Part shown: piece by piece, positions 46,364 through 54,865 of the stretch
Layout of the letters: each line of letters begins with the position of its first letter
Numbering within the stretch: the first letter of the stretch is position 1
Assembly (NCBI GenBank): GCA_016714085.1
Contig: JADJNW010000016.1
Location: 1 to 64,000 of the forward strand
Direction: 5' to 3'
Source of the DNA: Saprospiraceae bacterium
GTDB taxonomy: Bacteria > Bacteroidota > Bacteroidia > Chitinophagales > Saprospiraceae
Length of the DNA: 64,000 nucleotides
Notes under the pieces: model-generated
What the model was told of the DNA's origin: nothing
What the model saw: the letters and a program-made list of their open reading frames with translations, nothing else
Databases searched by the model: none
Translations under genes and position numbers: made by a program

Positions 46364-46703
46364 TTAAGCCACTGCAAAATCATCAATAAAAGGACGAATC
46401 GTAGGCGCTTTAAAGCCTAACACAATATATTGTGCCGGAATGCCGCGCTGAATGAGCACTTGTGCGATGTCGAGATCGGTGCCATCGTGTTGGATCCATA
46501 CTTTGCCATCAGGCTTGACATCGATGTGTACGAAAGGCAGGTAGGTTCTCAGATTATTTTGCCAGCCGATGTCTAATAAAATATAATGTCCGTTGTTCGT
46601 CCAATACGACTTGCGTTTCAGAGAATTCATCGGAAGGCACTAGATTACCAATTTCTTCAAGGTATTGCCGGACGATGGCTTTATGTTTGTTTGCTAAATC
46701 CAT
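46364..46703 (-). CDS. XisI family protein (frame break)
   Basis: A XisI-like protein of about 112 residues from ATG 46703 (MDLANKHKAIVRQYLEEI). The frame changes near 46593-46595; the second frame has the family hallmarks HYILLDIGWQNN, KVWIQHDGTDLDIAQVLI and PFIDDFAVA. XisI was named for excision of the cyanobacterial fdxN element together with XisH and XisF; here there is no XisH, recombinase or excisable element, so the role is open. The indel size cannot be fixed from sequence alone. Confidence 0.78.
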
Positions 46704-46815
46704 TTTACAATTGTTGTAGTTGTTTATTCGGAAAGGACATAAACAAAAGTAAGCTATTTCTATTGGAAAATCAATCTGCAAAATTCTCTACTTTCGCCTA
46801 AACAAAACGATCAAA

Positions 46816-47955
46816 ATGCCACCACTCCCCACCATTCAACAAGTCGATACCATCGCCAATTGGCGCGAGCCGGTACTTCGCAATCTGCAGATTACACAGA
46901 GTTATTATGAGCTATCGCAGGCGATGAAGGCGTGTACGGGAGCAGGCGCGAATTGGTGTACCTTTGCGACCTGGGCATCGAAGCAGGCGGGGCAGACGAT
47001 CAGGAAAGAAGACCTCCGTCGGGCATTGGAAAGACTACTAACGCCGGAGGTGAGTGAAAGAGGCATGACGGAAGCTGGGCAGGAAGAAACGACTTTGAGG
47101 CAACGCCTTTGGACAGTGTTGAATCCTGCGAATATCATAGCACATTCGAGCGATGCAGTGGCGCGCGGTAATCAGAAAGTGTTTGCAGAGATTGGAAGGG
47201 AGTTTGCAAGGTTTTTGGAGCGTTGTGCGCAAGATGAAGTTTATGATGTAAATAATATAACGCTTTTTTGTGAGGAATTAAAGGATGGCGATCCGCCTAA
47301 TGGACAAAGATATTTGCGGCAAGCGTTTAAAAGATATTATGAAGCAATTTTTGAAGCGGATGTAAAGAAAAAGGCAGAACTCATATTATTAGCCAATATT
47401 GAAATTGGTTTTCACGAACAAACGCGTTTGCAACCTGAAATAGCCGAAGCGTTGAATGCTTCTGTTCCAGAACCTGCGCCATTCCTGCAAGAATTACTGC
47501 AAGCCTTATTTCCGTATCGGGGATGGTTGGTATATATAATGATATTATTGATGCGGATGATTAGAAAACCGACAAAGCTAGATATAAAAGTGCAAACATT
47601 TATTATATCATTGCGAAAGAAAATAAGATTCGTATTAACGAAAAATATGATGGTGCTGTGCATTCCCGAAGGAAAGTATTTGAAATTGGGCGAAGATTTG
47701 AAAGCAAGCTTCCCGGAATCATTACAAAAACTAAATAACTCGGATTTATTATTATTATTACAACAAGTTGATCCTACACAGAATAGCATTCAGGCATCGG
47801 GGGCAATGGATTGGGCAGACTTGCCGGATCGCTTGCATTATATTGTGGATTTGTTTCGATGCCATCAGGAGACGAAGGATTTATTGGATATGCCGTTTAC
47901 GGAGGAGCAGGTATTGATGATTAAAGAAGGTAAAATTCCGGAGGGGGATTTGTGA
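46816..47955 (+). CDS. Conserved hypothetical protein
   Basis: A 379-residue protein with no signal peptide. Recurrent features are an N-terminal WREPVLRNLQITQSYYELS, ANWCTFATWASKQAGQTIR and, in the C-terminal half, CIPEGKYLKLGEDL and GAMDWADLPDRLHYIVDLF. I believe it belongs to a widespread uncharacterised family, but I cannot name a function. Its last 12 codons (IKEGKIPEGDL and stop) are echoed, with few changes, in two chimeric repeats at 51137-51170 and 52302-52337. Confidence 0.65.
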   Translation: MPPLPTIQQVDTIANWREPVLRNLQITQSYYELSQAMKACTGAGANWCTFATWASKQAGQTIRKEDLRRALERLLTPEVSERGMTEAGQEETTLRQRLWTVLNPANIIAHSSDAVARGNQKVFAEIGREFARFLERCAQDEVYDVNNITLFCEELKDGDPPNGQRYLRQAFKRYYEAIFEADVKKKAELILLANIEIGFHEQTRLQPEIAEALNASVPEPAPFLQELLQALFPYRGWLVYIMILLMRMIRKPTKLDIKVQTFIISLRKKIRFVLTKNMMVLCIPEGKYLKLGEDLKASFPESLQKLNNSDLLLLLQQVDPTQNSIQASGAMDWADLPDRLHYIVDLFRCHQETKDLLDMPFTEEQVLMIKEGKIPEGDL

Positions 47956-47974
47956 AAATTTGTAATTCATCCTT

Positions 47975-49060
47975 ATGAAAAGCTTGGTGTCCAATAGTGT
48001 CTTTCGAGTATTTTCGCAGATTTTTCTGGTTTGGACGATCATTTCTTTCTTCTTTTTTATTGGGCTTTTAGGGTTTGGAGCTATCCACATTTCAGCGAGG
48101 ATTGTTGATTATAGCATTTCCATTTGGGTAATGGGCATTTCACAAGCAGTGGTTGCACTTGTCTTATTATATAGTTTTCATCGTATTCAATATGGACATT
48201 TTATATCTATTACACTCAATTTATTAGTAGCAAGATTGTTGCCGTTTCTGGTGCAAAGTGCTTTCCCTGAAGCGTTTCCGGCACCGCCTAGCTGGGATGA
48301 ATCCAATCAAGCTTTTATATCTTCACCCAATGCTATTTACAATTTTTTTCCAAATTATATCATGGTTGGAGCGATTACTTATGTTGTTTATTTTTATGAA
48401 GCTTTTCGCCAAAAAGCTTTAATGAGTTTACAGTTAGAAAAAGCGCTTGGAGAAGCAAAATTAGCGGCTTTACAATCGCAAATTCATCCGCATTTTTTAT
48501 TTAATACTTTACATAGTATTAATGATTTAATGGAATCAAATGTACCGGAAGCCCAGAAAATGGTGGTTCGGCTTAGCGAATTATTGCGTAAAGCGCTTGC
48601 CTTGCAGGAACAACATTTTATTAGCTTGGGTGAAGAATTAGATTTTATTGATAAATATCTTGCTATTGAATTAATGCGTTTTGCAGATAAATTAACAGTG
48701 GAAAAGGATATTAATAAAGAAGTGTTTAACAGTGAAATTCCGACGCTATTATTACAACCTTTGATCGAAAATGCAATAAAACATGGCATTAGCCAGCTTA
48801 CATCAGATGGATTTATTTACATCAAAGCTTATAAAAAAAATAATCAACTTGTGCTACAAGTCATAGATAATGGCCCCGGTTTTTCAAATAATAAAGCTTC
48901 TAATAGTGGTATTGGATTAAAAAATATTGAAAATCGGCTTCGCTTTTTATATAATGAAATGCATCTTATTTCTATTACCTGTTGTCCTTATGAATATAAT
49001 ATGGTAGAAATTAAAATACCTTTTAAAGAATATCATAGTAATCAAATAACGATTCATTAA
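47975..49060 (+). CDS. LytS/YehU-type sensor histidine kinase
   Basis: A 361-residue membrane kinase. Several hydrophobic segments fill residues 10-150, followed by a coiled linker and the His_kinase domain: ALQSQIHPHFLFNTLHSIND carries the phospho-accepting His, and the HATPase region shows LIENAIKHGI, DNGPGF and GIGLKNIENRL. It lies 3 nt before a LytTR response regulator gene and must form a two-component pair with it. Signal unknown. Confidence 0.93.
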   Translation: MKSLVSNSVFRVFSQIFLVWTIISFFFFIGLLGFGAIHISARIVDYSISIWVMGISQAVVALVLLYSFHRIQYGHFISITLNLLVARLLPFLVQSAFPEAFPAPPSWDESNQAFISSPNAIYNFFPNYIMVGAITYVVYFYEAFRQKALMSLQLEKALGEAKLAALQSQIHPHFLFNTLHSINDLMESNVPEAQKMVVRLSELLRKALALQEQHFISLGEELDFIDKYLAIELMRFADKLTVEKDINKEVFNSEIPTLLLQPLIENAIKHGISQLTSDGFIYIKAYKKNNQLVLQVIDNGPGFSNNKASNSGIGLKNIENRLRFLYNEMHLISITCCPYEYNMVEIKIPFKEYHSNQITIH

Positions 49061-49063
49061 ATT

Positions 49064-49840
49064 ATGCAAAGCATCCGAACTGTAATTGTGGACGATGAAT
49101 TACCGGCGCGCAATAGATTGCGTAAATTATTAGAGCAACAGCCTGATTTTCAAGCAGTAGCAATCTTTGCTGATGGCGATAGCGCTTTTGATTATTTGAA
49201 TAAAAATGCGGTTGATCTTGCTTTTTTGGATATTCAAATGCCGGGTTTAAATGGTTTAGAATTGGTGCGCGCTTTGCCGAAAGAACGATGCCCGGTGATT
49301 GTTTTTGTTACAGCATTCGATCAATATGCTTTGGATGCCTTTGAGGTGTTTGCTTTAGGGTACTTATTAAAACCATTTGATACGGAACGTTTTCAAGAAA
49401 CATTAAAAAGAGTTACCAATTATTTAGGACATCAATCAGTTTATTATAAACAGTTGGCGCATTTTATGCAATTTATGAATACACCAGAAGGTGTTGATAA
49501 TCAAGAAGATGGAATGGTTTCTATTAAAATAGGCAATCGGTATTACAGACTGAAAATAAATGAAATAGAATATATTTGTTCCGCTGGAAATTACTGCGAA
49601 TTATATGCCAAAGGCGTTAAACATCTAATTCGAGAGAAAATTTCCACCTTTGAAGCTTTGCCGAATCAATCATTCATCCGCATTCACAAATCAACCGTTA
49701 TTAATCTTCATTTTGCAAAAGAATTGATTTCCTTAGGCTTGGGTGAATATGAAATAAAAATGAGTGATCAAAAAAAATTAAAAGTTAGCCGTAATTATAA
49801 GGATAATATTTTGCATTATTTTAATGTAATTATTAAATAA
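49064..49840 (+). CDS. LytTR-family response regulator
   Basis: A 258-residue regulator. The receiver domain (1-120) has the acidic pair in VIVDDE, the phospho-acceptor in AFLDIQMPG, the conserved Thr in FVTAFDQYA and the Lys in LLKPFD. The C-terminal LytTR DNA-binding domain follows (RYYRLKINEIEYICSAGNYC, SFIRIHKSTVIN, LKVSRNYKDNI). Paired with the upstream kinase. Its stop overlaps the convergent hydrolase gene by a few bases. Confidence 0.94.
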   Translation: MQSIRTVIVDDELPARNRLRKLLEQQPDFQAVAIFADGDSAFDYLNKNAVDLAFLDIQMPGLNGLELVRALPKERCPVIVFVTAFDQYALDAFEVFALGYLLKPFDTERFQETLKRVTNYLGHQSVYYKQLAHFMQFMNTPEGVDNQEDGMVSIKIGNRYYRLKINEIEYICSAGNYCELYAKGVKHLIREKISTFEALPNQSFIRIHKSTVINLHFAKELISLGLGEYEIKMSDQKKLKVSRNYKDNILHYFNVIIK

Positions 49841-50843
49841 AGCTTTGATCCATCAGCCAGCGCTGAATAGCCTGCCAATACTCGTCTTTCCAATAAGGAC
49901 GATTCCACCAGAGTACTTTTTTACGATAACGTAAAATATGTGCACCATTTTTATCATAATAATTCGTGATATTTTTACTTTGGTTTTTTAATTTTTCTAA
50001 ATATTGTAAAGCAAAGTTACCATCCACCAGCGGGTCAATGCCGCCATGCGCTACAAATAAAGGGATTTGTAATTTTTCATAATAAGGAGCCGGATTAAAA
50101 TCTAATGGTAAACCGCGCAGCCATTGCCAATTCCACGAATCTTTTGGTTGTAAACCCATGCCTATTTGTTGATACCAAGTTTCATTTTGATATTTAGCAA
50201 GTTCTGTTTGTGCTGCCTCCCAGCCTTCGCCGGTTTGATAAACATCCATCACAATATTATATAATTTATCAGCTTTTGCAATAATATTATCATCATAGCC
50301 CAAATTTTTTAATTGATAATCCTGCACATACCGCGATTGCTCGCGCACCGTTTTTACATCTCCCGAGATTGTCATTAAGAATGCTGTATGCTCGTATTTT
50401 TCAGCGGCAATTAAATTAATCCAACCACCCTGGCTAAAGCCCATGAAGCCAATCTTTACATTTTTTAAACCAGGATGTTGTTCTAATCGCTTCGCCCCAG
50501 CAACGGCATCTTCTGCCAAATCAAATAAACTTGCTTTTTTCCAGTCGCCACTCGATTTGCCGACGCCACGTTTATCATAGTGTAACACTGCTATTCCCAT
50601 TTTCGCCAATTGTTCCGCCTGAATGCGCTGCGCTCGATTCGTCCTGTTAATATTACCCGATCCATGAATTAAAATTACAACACTTTTAATTGGTTTATTT
50701 TTAGGTAGTAACAAAGTACCTTGAAGTGTAATATTCCCATTTTGCCAAGTAAGTTCTTCTTTTTGGTAAGAAGCGCCCGTGCATTGAATTTGAAAAAGGA
50801 GTATAAATAGCAGTGCAGGGATGATTAAGTTTTTTGATTTCAT
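49833..50843 (-). CDS. Alpha/beta hydrolase, probable lipoprotein
   Basis: A 336-residue hydrolase. The N-terminus ends LLFQIQCTG, a possible lipobox cysteine. VVILIHGSGNINR is the oxyanion region, GFMGFSQGGW contains the nucleophile serine, GGIDPLVDG the acid loop and KNGAHIL the catalytic His. Such S9/BAAT-like proteins act as esterases or peptidases. Convergent with the LytTR gene, overlapping by 8 nt at the 3' ends. Confidence 0.88.
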   Translation of the reverse strand: MKSKNLIIPALLFILLFQIQCTGASYQKEELTWQNGNITLQGTLLLPKNKPIKSVVILIHGSGNINRTNRAQRIQAEQLAKMGIAVLHYDKRGVGKSSGDWKKASLFDLAEDAVAGAKRLEQHPGLKNVKIGFMGFSQGGWINLIAAEKYEHTAFLMTISGDVKTVREQSRYVQDYQLKNLGYDDNIIAKADKLYNIVMDVYQTGEGWEAAQTELAKYQNETWYQQIGMGLQPKDSWNWQWLRGLPLDFNPAPYYEKLQIPLFVAHGGIDPLVDGNFALQYLEKLKNQSKNITNYYDKNGAHILRYRKKVLWWNRPYWKDEYWQAIQRWLMDQSFI

Positions 50844-51235
50844 AGCGTTATCTTGGTTTTAAAACAGGCGCAATTTATTAAAAAGTGGATTTTTGCTCCT
50901 ATCAATGGGATAAGACGCTCATTTAATGGGACAAGGTGCAAAGATGTTCAGGGCATATTAAAAATTCACCACCAAATCCCCTAACGCGGCAATCCATTTC
51001 GGATTATCAGTCAAGCTTGGTACTAAATCTATTTTTCACCATCCATTTTTTCAAATTCTTGTTGATATTCAACACTGATTTCTATTAATGTTTCTAAACA
51101 ATCGGCAACAAAGGCAGGGCTGGGCAGGTGTAAGCATCAAAGAAGGAAAAATTCCGGAGAGGGAATTGTAATCTGCCAACTTGTTGATGTGCCGATGTGT
51201 TTTAATAATTGAATAAATTTTCGTATTTTTGGAAG
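50844..51235. other. Gap containing chimeric repeat R1
   Basis: 392 bases between the hydrolase start and the AbiEii cassette. Most is repeat R1 (50974-51172). A TATTTTTG at 51224-51231 lies too close to the next ATG to be a normal -7 box. Confidence 0.5.
50974..51172. repeat. Chimeric direct repeat R1 (hemH tail + hypothetical-gene tail)
   Basis: About 150 nt match, in minus orientation, the last 50 codons of hemH (compare 56211-56359; reverse-strand reading SPAFVADCLETLIEI). They are fused directly to about 35 nt in plus orientation that match the 3' end of the gene at 46816 (ATCAAAGAAGGAAAAATTCC). R2 at 52140-52339 has the same junction, with roughly 25 differences in 200 nt by eye. Confidence 0.75.
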
Positions 51236-51502
51236 ATGACAAATGTAATTATAAAAGAGATTCCACGAATTCGCCTACATTTGCTATGGGAATATGATAT
51301 GGAACATTTCGATTATGAACAGTCGGCGGCTGTTGTGATTGAGCGCGTTATAGAACGTGGCACTATGGAAGAATGGCGAGAAATTATAAAGTATTATGGC
51401 CGGGAAAAAGTTTTGGAAGTAGCACGAGATAGCCGACAATTAGATCAAAAGCATAAAAAATTCACAAAAATTTACGTCTATTCTGAATATAATGCTATAT
51501 AA
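51236..51502 (+). CDS. DUF6922-type putative antitoxin of the AbiEii cassette
   Basis: An 88-residue protein starting at ATG 51236 (an in-frame TTG at 51209 is rejected). RLHLLWEYDMEHFDYEQSAA, VIERVIERGTMEEW and YYGREKVLEVARDSRQLD fit a small helical family often encoded before AbiEii-type nucleotidyltransferases in Bacteroidota. It overlaps the toxin gene by 11 nt, which is typical of a coupled antitoxin-toxin pair. The antitoxin role is inferred from context. Confidence 0.7.
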   Translation: MTNVIIKEIPRIRLHLLWEYDMEHFDYEQSAAVVIERVIERGTMEEWREIIKYYGREKVLEVARDSRQLDQKHKKFTKIYVYSEYNAI

Positions 51503-52127
51503 AACCTCCGATATTATCCTTCCTGATACGCTTCAATTATTGGAACACCTACAAAGTGATACTGCTTTTGATGCTTTTTTTTTAGTGGGTGGCACAGCAC
51601 TGGCCTTGCAAATTGGGCATCGTTTTTCAATTGATTTGGATTTGTTTACAACGGAAGATTTTGAAGTTGAATATTTACAAAATCATTTAGTTCATCAGTA
51701 TGATTTGCAAATTGATAATATGGCATCTTTTACAATTCAGGGGTCTATTCGGAATGTAAAAATGGACTTCTTACGTCATGCTTATCCATTGGTTCGACCA
51801 CTTTTGGAGACGGGAAAGTTACGACTTGCTTCTTTAGAAGATATTGCTGCCATGAAATTAAATGCAATTTCCATCAGTGGTCAAAGGATAAAAGATTTTA
51901 TTGATGTTTATTTTTTGCTGGAAAAACTATCGCTTGAAGCAATGGTGGCGGCTTATCAGGTAAAATATATTCATTCCAATAAAATGATCCCTTTGAAAGC
52001 ATTAACTTATTTCGATGATTTAGATACAAAACAGAATTTTCCGAAAATGGTGCGTCCTGTTACTTGGAAAAACATTGAAAAACGATTAATAACAGCTATT
52101 GAAAAGCCGCATCGAATTTTTGATTAA
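51492..52127 (+). CDS. AbiEii/AbiGii-family nucleotidyltransferase toxin
   Basis: A 211-residue nucleotidyltransferase. FLVGGTALALQIGHRFSIDL followed by DLF has the GG motif and the two metal-binding aspartates of the DNA-polymerase-beta-like fold; RLASLEDIAAMKLNAIS is the second hallmark of the AbiEii family. Characterised relatives are toxins that add nucleotides to tRNA and act in abortive phage infection. With the upstream DUF6922 gene it forms a two-gene cassette bracketed by repeats R1 and R2. Confidence 0.88.
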   Translation: MLYKTSDIILPDTLQLLEHLQSDTAFDAFFLVGGTALALQIGHRFSIDLDLFTTEDFEVEYLQNHLVHQYDLQIDNMASFTIQGSIRNVKMDFLRHAYPLVRPLLETGKLRLASLEDIAAMKLNAISISGQRIKDFIDVYFLLEKLSLEAMVAAYQVKYIHSNKMIPLKALTYFDDLDTKQNFPKMVRPVTWKNIEKRLITAIEKPHRIFD

Positions 52128-52139
52128 GCCTCTATTATT

Positions 52140-52339
52140 AAATCTTTTACCGCGGCAATCCATTTGGGATTATCATTCAAACTTGGTACTAAATCTACTT
52201 TTTCGCCGCCCATTTTTTCAAATTCATCTTGATATTCAACACTAATTTCTATTAATGTTTCCAGGTAATCGGCAACAAAAGCAGGGCTGGGCAGGTGGAA
52301 GCATCAAAGAAGGAAAAATTCCGGAGGGGGATTTGTAAT
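52140..52339. repeat. Chimeric direct repeat R2
   Basis: Second copy of the R1 chimera, starting 13 nt after the AbiEii stop codon. Its plus-strand tail reads IKEGKIPEGDL and TAA, closer to the source gene than R1. Together R1 and R2 bracket the toxin cassette as direct repeats. Confidence 0.75.
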
Positions 52340-52351
52340 ATTATTAAAAAT

Positions 52352-53071
52352 TTATGTCGTATTCATACGATCGAGTAGAATAGCACGGTATTGCCGACTT
52401 ACTTGAATGCGTTGCCCACCAATGTCAAGCAGATTGCCTTCCAAATTATCAATATGAGGAAAAGCCACCAGGTACGAGCGATGCACTTTGATAAAATGCT
52501 CCAATGGAAGCATGGCCTCAAATTCACCGAGGCTGCGTTTGGTCAAATGCCGTTTGCCATCAGTCGTATGGATTTTGACATAATTGCCATACGCTTCGAA
52601 GTATAAAATGTCTTGTAAAGCTACTTTTACAATTTTATTTTCTACCCGAATAAATATCTGACTGAGGTTTTTATCTGAAATAGAATTTAATGATTTTTCA
52701 GTAATTGGATAATTATTTACTTCTTTTAATACTCTATTTATTGCTTTTAAAAAGCGTTCAAATGAAATGGGCTTCATTAAATAATCAGACACAGCCAGTT
52801 CAAAGCCTTCCACCGCATATTCGCGGTAAGCGGTGGTCATAATGACCTTGGGCATTCGCTCCAGCGTTTTTAAAAAACTGATACCATTAAGTCTCGGCAT
52901 ATTAATATCAAGAAATATTAAATCAATTGCTTCTTTTTGTAATATTTCACCTGCTTGGATAGCATTTTTACAGCATGCTTTGAGGTAAAGATTGGGATGC
53001 TCTTGCACATAGCCTTCCACAACTTTGCGAGCCAGGGGTTCGTCATCTACTATTAGACAGTTAATAATCAT
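52352..53071 (-). CDS. LytTR-family response regulator
   Basis: A 239-residue receiver-LytTR protein: CLIVDDEP (acidic pair), LIFLDINMPR (phospho-Asp), MTTAYREYA and LMKPISF, then the LytTR domain (DILYFEAYGNYVKI, HFIKVHRSYLV, IQVSRQYRAIL). Its start overlaps the stop of the upstream kinase gene by 4 nt (ATGA), so the two are translationally coupled. It is a different pair from the one at 47975-49840. Confidence 0.94.
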   Translation of the reverse strand: MIINCLIVDDEPLARKVVEGYVQEHPNLYLKACCKNAIQAGEILQKEAIDLIFLDINMPRLNGISFLKTLERMPKVIMTTAYREYAVEGFELAVSDYLMKPISFERFLKAINRVLKEVNNYPITEKSLNSISDKNLSQIFIRVENKIVKVALQDILYFEAYGNYVKIHTTDGKRHLTKRSLGEFEAMLPLEHFIKVHRSYLVAFPHIDNLEGNLLDIGGQRIQVSRQYRAILLDRMNTT

Positions 53072-54090
53072 AGCTGAATGTTTAATTCTATTCCAAAAAT
53101 ATTACCAGTTTCTTGAATATCTAATTCATATTGATTTTTGTACAACAATTCTAAGCGTTTGCGCACATTTGCAAGTCCAATACCGCCGCTACCGATTCTT
53201 GCTGAGTGATGAGGATCTTTGGAGTTATAAATTTTGAGTTGAAAATGATGCAAATGTATCTTTAATGCTACCTGTACAAAGGCAACACTGTCAGAATAAG
53301 CGCCGCAATACTTAAATGCATTATCAAATAAAGGCACTAAAAGCAACGGAGCAATCATTTGCCCTGTGATGACACCATCCACTTCCATCTTTACATCTAC
53401 ACTGTCTTCCAGGCGAATACGCTCCAACTCCACATAATTAACCAAGAACTCGATTTCTTTTTCAAGCGGCACTTTCAATGATTCGGTTTCATAAAGGGTA
53501 TAACGCAGCAAATCAGCGTGTTGTAGAATCAAGTTTGGTAGTTTATCTGATTTCCCTACTGCCAGTGCATAAAAGTTATTCATCGTATTAAAAAGAAAAT
53601 GTGGATTGAGTTGCCCTTTTAATTGATTGAGTTGCAGGAGATTTTGTTCGTTTTCGAGCTTCTGTTTTCGACGCTCCGATTGAAAATAATTTATCAGATA
53701 TTGTAAAGCTAAGAATTGTAAACTGGTAACCATGAGTTCGGAAAAATGATTGCGAAAAGCTAAAAACAAGATACAATTTGTATGTTGAAGGATATGCCAT
53801 TGCACCCAAATACCTGCTAAAGCGGCGTGTAATATCAGAAATGAAACGATGTAATATATGTATTTTTTTTGATATAAAAAAAGAGGTGCTAAGAAGATAA
53901 GATTGATATATACTCCTGTTACCATTAAGGAAAATGCGATACCCCGATTGCCCAAATAATTAGAAATATGGACATCAACGTATTGTAGATCAAGCAATTC
54001 ATTGATAATCAAGGCCAGCCACAAATAGGCATGAAAAGCATAAGGATGAAGCAATATATTTTTGATAGAAGGTAATAAGTTCCTGTTCAT
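53068..54090 (-). CDS. LytS/YehU-type sensor histidine kinase
   Basis: A 340-residue kinase starting at ATG 54090 (an upstream in-frame start at 54120 is possible). Four hydrophobic helices fill about residues 15-150. The His_kinase domain shows LKGQLNPHFLFNTMNNFYAL with the phospho-His and, in the ATPase part, LFDNAFKYC and GIGLANVRKRLELLY; the DxGxG box is weak (NSKDPHHS), so ATP binding may be atypical. Coupled with the response regulator downstream, and divergent from the PDZ protein gene. Confidence 0.92.
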   Translation of the reverse strand: MNRNLLPSIKNILLHPYAFHAYLWLALIINELLDLQYVDVHISNYLGNRGIAFSLMVTGVYINLIFLAPLFLYQKKYIYYIVSFLILHAALAGIWVQWHILQHTNCILFLAFRNHFSELMVTSLQFLALQYLINYFQSERRKQKLENEQNLLQLNQLKGQLNPHFLFNTMNNFYALAVGKSDKLPNLILQHADLLRYTLYETESLKVPLEKEIEFLVNYVELERIRLEDSVDVKMEVDGVITGQMIAPLLLVPLFDNAFKYCGAYSDSVAFVQVALKIHLHHFQLKIYNSKDPHHSARIGSGGIGLANVRKRLELLYKNQYELDIQETGNIFGIELNIQL

Positions 54091-54329
54091 CGTCCTCAGA
54101 TTAATAAATAAAAGTACCACCTTATAATAAAACCTGCCAATTTGAAGGATGAATTGACATTATTTGATTGCGAAAGGTCATAACCTGAATGTAAATGACA
54201 AAAAATAGAGTCGGAGGTTGTCTGCATTCGATATTTGACTATTCATCAATTCTTTTTTTCAAAAGCTTACATTTCAAGCATCTTGCCAGCGTATTTCATA
54301 CTTAATTCTTTCATTAAAAATCCAAAATC

Positions 54330-54797
54330 ATGAAAAATGTATTGCTAATGGCTTGTATTATGATGCTGGCAATCACGATTTCTATGGCGCAAACGTGTCA
54401 GCCAAGCACTACTTGTGCCAAACCCAGTAGCGAAAAAAGCACTTCAATGGTGAAAATCGCAGCAGTGATTCCGGGCAGTGCGGCGGCCAAGGCTGGCTTG
54501 CAGGCGCAAGATGTTATTACGACTGTTAATGAACAAATCATTACTTCTCAGGTGCAATTGAGAACTATTTTATCAGAAAAGAAACCCGGAGATTATATAC
54601 GCCTTCAATATCAAAGAGATGGCAAATATTATGATACGAATGTAAAGCTTGGGCAGCAAGCAGAAAAAACGGATTTCTGGAATATCTTTTCTGCTTCAAA
54701 TGCACCGGCTTATCTTGGCGTACAACTCACGGACGGCAATACTTGCAGCCCTTCCGCCGGGAGTTGTGCTAATATTTGTAGCAAGAAAGAATCTTGA
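54330..54797 (+). CDS. Secreted PDZ-domain protein
   Basis: A 155-residue protein with a signal peptide (cleavage near SMAQ) and one PDZ domain (about residues 40-105: IAAVIPGSAAAKAGLQAQDV, NEQIITSQVQLRTILSEKKP). Cysteines near both ends (CQPSTTC; CSPSAGSC) could form disulfides. No protease domain is attached. Position, divergent from a LytS/LytTR pair, suggests it may be controlled by that system, which is inference. Confidence 0.83.
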   Translation: MKNVLLMACIMMLAITISMAQTCQPSTTCAKPSSEKSTSMVKIAAVIPGSAAAKAGLQAQDVITTVNEQIITSQVQLRTILSEKKPGDYIRLQYQRDGKYYDTNVKLGQQAEKTDFWNIFSASNAPAYLGVQLTDGNTCSPSAGSCANICSKKES

Positions 54798-54820
54798 TAT
54801 AAACATCATCTGTTATTTAA

Positions 54821-54853
54821 CTGGGCTTTCAAAATGGAAGCTCAGATTTTTTA
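54821..54853 (+). terminator. Intrinsic terminator after the PDZ gene
   Basis: CTGGGCTTTC (54821-54830) and GGAAGCTCAG (54836-54845) form a 10-bp stem with wobbles, followed by ATTTTTT. Confidence 0.7.
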
Positions 54854-54865
54854 AAATTATAAGTT

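Noticed and set aside
51224..51231. -7 promoter box of the AbiEii cassette
   Set aside because: TATTTTTG lies only 5 nt before the ATG, so transcription would start inside the gene.
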